Shown: one piece after another, positions 61,963 through 64,000 of the stretch
Layout: every line of letters begins with the position of its first letter
Numbering within the stretch: position 1 is the stretch's first letter
NCBI GenBank assembly: GCA_047921075.1
Contig: JBLRWS010000005.1
Location: 8,950-72,949 of the forward strand
Length of the DNA stretch: 64,000 nt
From: JBLRWS01 sp047921075
GTDB lineage: Bacteria > Bacteroidota > Rhodothermia > Balneolales > Balneolaceae
Reading direction: 5' to 3'
Position numbers and translations under genes: made by a program
The notes under the pieces: generated by a model
What the model was told of the DNA's origin: nothing
Databases searched by the model: none
What the model saw: only the letters and a program-made list of their open reading frames with translations

Positions 61963-62607
61963 TTAATGATCTGAACGGTTGTCATTTTCATCACTTTGGG
62001 CCAGTTTAAACGGTCTTGGAGAAGTGCCTTTTCGCACATCGGTAGGGGGGCGAAAACAGTGTCGTGCCCTCGGCTCATAGGCATCGGCCTCGCCGACGAG
62101 CACGCGGTCGGCATTTTCAACTACACGCTGCGAAAAGTTGGCCGGCATGCCGCTTTCCGCGCAAATGGCATGGAGTTTGGTTACATATTCGGCGGTGGCA
62201 AGAAGGGCCGGCATGGGGTCAAACGGTTTTCCTTCAAAATCCATATCGAGCCCGGCTACAATTACACGCTTTCCTGCATTGGCCAGGTCGTTGGCCACAT
62301 CCACAACGCGGTCATCAAAAAATTGCGCTTCATCAATGCACACCACTTTACACGATGCGGTAAGCAGCACAATCTGGTCGGCCGTATCTACCGTGATGCC
62401 TGGCAGCGCTCGGTTGTTGTGAGATACCACCTCCGAGTCGCTGTAACGATTATCGATAGAGGGCTTTACGATAATGACATCCTGCCCGGCAATAAATGCG
62501 CGCTTGGCACGGCGAATCAGTTCTTCGGTTTTTCCGCTAAACATGCCGCCGCAAATTACTTCGATCCAGCCAATGTGGCCCGGCACTTGCCAGGGTTCGT
62601 TCATCAT
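61963..62607 (-). CDS. tdk: Thymidine kinase, type II
   Basis: Phosphorylates thymidine to dTMP for salvage. P-loop GGMFSGKT (residues 20-27), DEAQFFD (Glu93 the catalytic base) and the lasso region GKPFDPMPALLATAEYV are present. The structural zinc site normally has four Cys in a C-x2-C ... C-x2-C/H arrangement; here only Cys149 (AICAES) and Cys184 (RARHC) remain, with Ser152 and Ala181 where Cys is usual. Length 214 is normal. It precedes the nucleoside transporter on the same strand. Confidence 0.93.
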   Translation of the reverse strand: MMNEPWQVPGHIGWIEVICGGMFSGKTEELIRRAKRAFIAGQDVIIVKPSIDNRYSDSEVVSHNNRALPGITVDTADQIVLLTASCKVVCIDEAQFFDDRVVDVANDLANAGKRVIVAGLDMDFEGKPFDPMPALLATAEYVTKLHAICAESGMPANFSQRVVENADRVLVGEADAYEPRARHCFRPPTDVRKGTSPRPFKLAQSDENDNRSDH

Positions 62608-62796
62608 AGAAAATGAAACTCTTCAGGTTAAAGCAAGGAATATATCCTACATCACACTAAAACGAAAAGAGAAGTTATAGAACTCTTGGCACGGCAAAAG
62701 CTTTACAGGATTTTATCTTCATGTTCCGTTAAAATTCTTTATCATAATACTTCTAAAGCTAACGGCTTCTGTGCCATTCAACTCGATCTGTATCTA

Positions 62797-64000
62797 ATGA
62801 AATTAAAGTTACTGCTCACCTTTTTTGTTTTAACACTCTCCATAACCCCTCTCTCGGCTCAGCTTTTAGAAGATTTTGAGAATGGAGATAAAGGGTTTTG
62901 GAATACTGCCATCGTCGATTTGCCCACAGGGAGCTGGTTTATGGATCAGGCGCTGATTGGATCCGACTCACGTGATCGTAAAGTTGGCTCTCAATCGGTT
63001 CGTATTCGTACCAGTGGTGGTACCAACGGAACACTGCAAATGCAGTTCGATTTTCCCGATGGTGCTCAGATAGTACAATTTTATCTGGCCAATTCCGGTT
63101 TTGCCAATGATATTAACGGCGTTCTTCAGGTCGAGTACTCAACAACGGGCGGCAGCAGCTGGCAGGCGTTGGGAGGTCCAATCACAGCTCCGGATGATGA
63201 ATTAGAGCTGCAAACGCTACCGGTTGAAGTTGAAGGTCCCATTCGTTTTCGTTTCCGTCATGTGTCCGGCGGACGAATGAATATTGATGAAGTTTTCATC
63301 GAACCATTTTTAGATCCGCAGCCCGATGCCACACTCTCTGTTCGGCGCGGTAACGATACGGTTGAGGAAGGCAGTACACTTACATTTCCCACACAAAATG
63401 TCGGGAACAACACCACCATTAATCTCCGCTTTAGAAATCTGGGAGAACCCGATTTGGTTGTATCGGATGTGTCATTGCAATCCGGAAACGAATTTTCAAT
63501 TTCAGGTGATGGCGCCGGTACCTACGAGATGTTTGAGGAGGGAAATCTATCAGTTACCTTTTCTCCGACCGAGGCCGGATCGTTTAGCGATGTGCTAACA
63601 TTTTCATCTAACGATCCCAATACACCACAATTTACAATAGATCTTGCGGGTTCAGGTGCTTCTGAAGCGGATGTTATCACCATAGCCGAAGCGCGTGAGT
63701 TTGAACTCGGCACGCGGGTCACGGTAGCGGGCCGCGTTTCATTGGGTAATGAGTTTGAAGGCCCCGCTTTTATCCAGGATGAAACAGCAGGTATTGCCGT
63801 GTTCTGGAGCCCTTTTCACACCACAGTACAGCGGGGCGATTCCGTTATCGTAACCGGTCCGCTGACGGAATTTAATCCGATCAACGGAACCCCACGCACC
63901 TTTCTGCGCCAGATTGCTCCTTTTGAAGGTGACGACAACATTACGTTCGAAATTGTTGATGTGCCGCAAGAGCTGGTAGAGCCACAATTGATTACCCTTG
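62797..64000 (+). CDS. Secreted multidomain protein, partial
   Basis: Starts at ATG 62797 and runs off the right edge after about 401 residues without a stop. A signal peptide (LLLTFFVLTLSITPLSAQ) is followed by a jelly-roll-like region (to about residue 165), then an Ig-like choice-of-anchor domain with EFSISGDGAGTYEMFEEG and FSPTEAGSFSDVLTFSSNDP (about 175-285), and an OB-fold-like repeat that starts near residue 290 (GTRVTVAGRVSLGNEFEGP, QDETAGIAVFW) typical of DUF5689-type domains. Probably a surface or secreted adhesin or nuclease-associated protein; a T9SS signal would lie beyond the window. Confidence 0.75.
   Translation, partial: MKLKLLLTFFVLTLSITPLSAQLLEDFENGDKGFWNTAIVDLPTGSWFMDQALIGSDSRDRKVGSQSVRIRTSGGTNGTLQMQFDFPDGAQIVQFYLANSGFANDINGVLQVEYSTTGGSSWQALGGPITAPDDELELQTLPVEVEGPIRFRFRHVSGGRMNIDEVFIEPFLDPQPDATLSVRRGNDTVEEGSTLTFPTQNVGNNTTINLRFRNLGEPDLVVSDVSLQSGNEFSISGDGAGTYEMFEEGNLSVTFSPTEAGSFSDVLTFSSNDPNTPQFTIDLAGSGASEADVITIAEAREFELGTRVTVAGRVSLGNEFEGPAFIQDETAGIAVFWSPFHTTVQRGDSVIVTGPLTEFNPINGTPRTFLRQIAPFEGDDNITFEIVDVPQELVEPQLITL

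Overview
The window looks like a chromosomal segment of a Bacteroidota-related, FCB-group bacterium, most likely of the Balneolota/Rhodothermota branch. Supporting signs are a TTTG / TAnnTTTG (Bacteroidota-type) promoter in front of the tRNA gene, a C-terminal type IX secretion sorting domain, DUF3098, a bacillithiol deacetylase, FCB-style secreted and lipoprotein genes, and a rhodopsin with the NDQ sodium-pump motif close to that of marine flavobacteria. A Na+-pumping rhodopsin suggests a marine or saline habitat (inference). No rRNA, CRISPR array, intact phage or insertion sequence was found. One run of exactly 100 N marks an assembly gap inside a repeat.

Layout. 1-5600: GNAT/nitrilase fragment, a secreted aldose dehydrogenase lipoprotein, a MacA/MacB-type efflux operon (adaptor, ATPase, permease) and an unknown gene. 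5700-6800: tRNA-Leu(CAA) followed by a tandem array of about 143-bp units, each carrying the last part of the tRNA gene, plus a short stretch with recombination-like repeats. 6800-14650: sucD, sodium-pump rhodopsin, dnaG, an inositol-phosphatase-like gene, then a membrane protein / AhpD-like / AraC regulator / bshB1 group. 14780-23300: two FtsX/MacB-type permeases without an ATPase, citrate synthase, mazG, a secreted amidotransferase-like protein, a TPR protein and maf. 23300-33420: DUF3098, DUF92, a dicarboxylate/glutamate symporter, a TPR protein, a T9SS cargo protein, an aldo/keto reductase, two tiny membrane proteins (one broken by a stop), acyl-ACP thioesterase, and a redox/metal island (CusF-like, TlpA-like and two Cys-motif paralogues). 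33420-37500: a non-coding stretch with repeated DnaA boxes and then the B12-dependent ribonucleotide reductase. 38700-46820: a condensed type IV pilus operon. 46870-53000: lipid and envelope functions, tadA, apt, and a lipoprotein/coiled-coil pair. 53140-60490: an operon of three periplasmic parvulin isomerases, MoxR and a membrane VWA-like protein. 60590-62610: nucleoside transporter and thymidine kinase. From 62797: a secreted protein cut by the window edge.

The most unusual structures are (i) the tRNA-tail tandem array, which resembles the architecture described at the E. coli tyrT locus (repeats that each carry the last 19 bp of the tRNA gene), and (ii) the pilus operon, where PilM+PilN and PilO+PilP appear fused, the secretin ends in a SPOR domain, and the second ATPase has an altered Asp box. 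Other points for a second look are the paired DnaA boxes before nrdJ, a hydrolase-like/VTT membrane fusion with a lost nucleophile, and a small membrane gene carrying a probable Trp-to-amber change.
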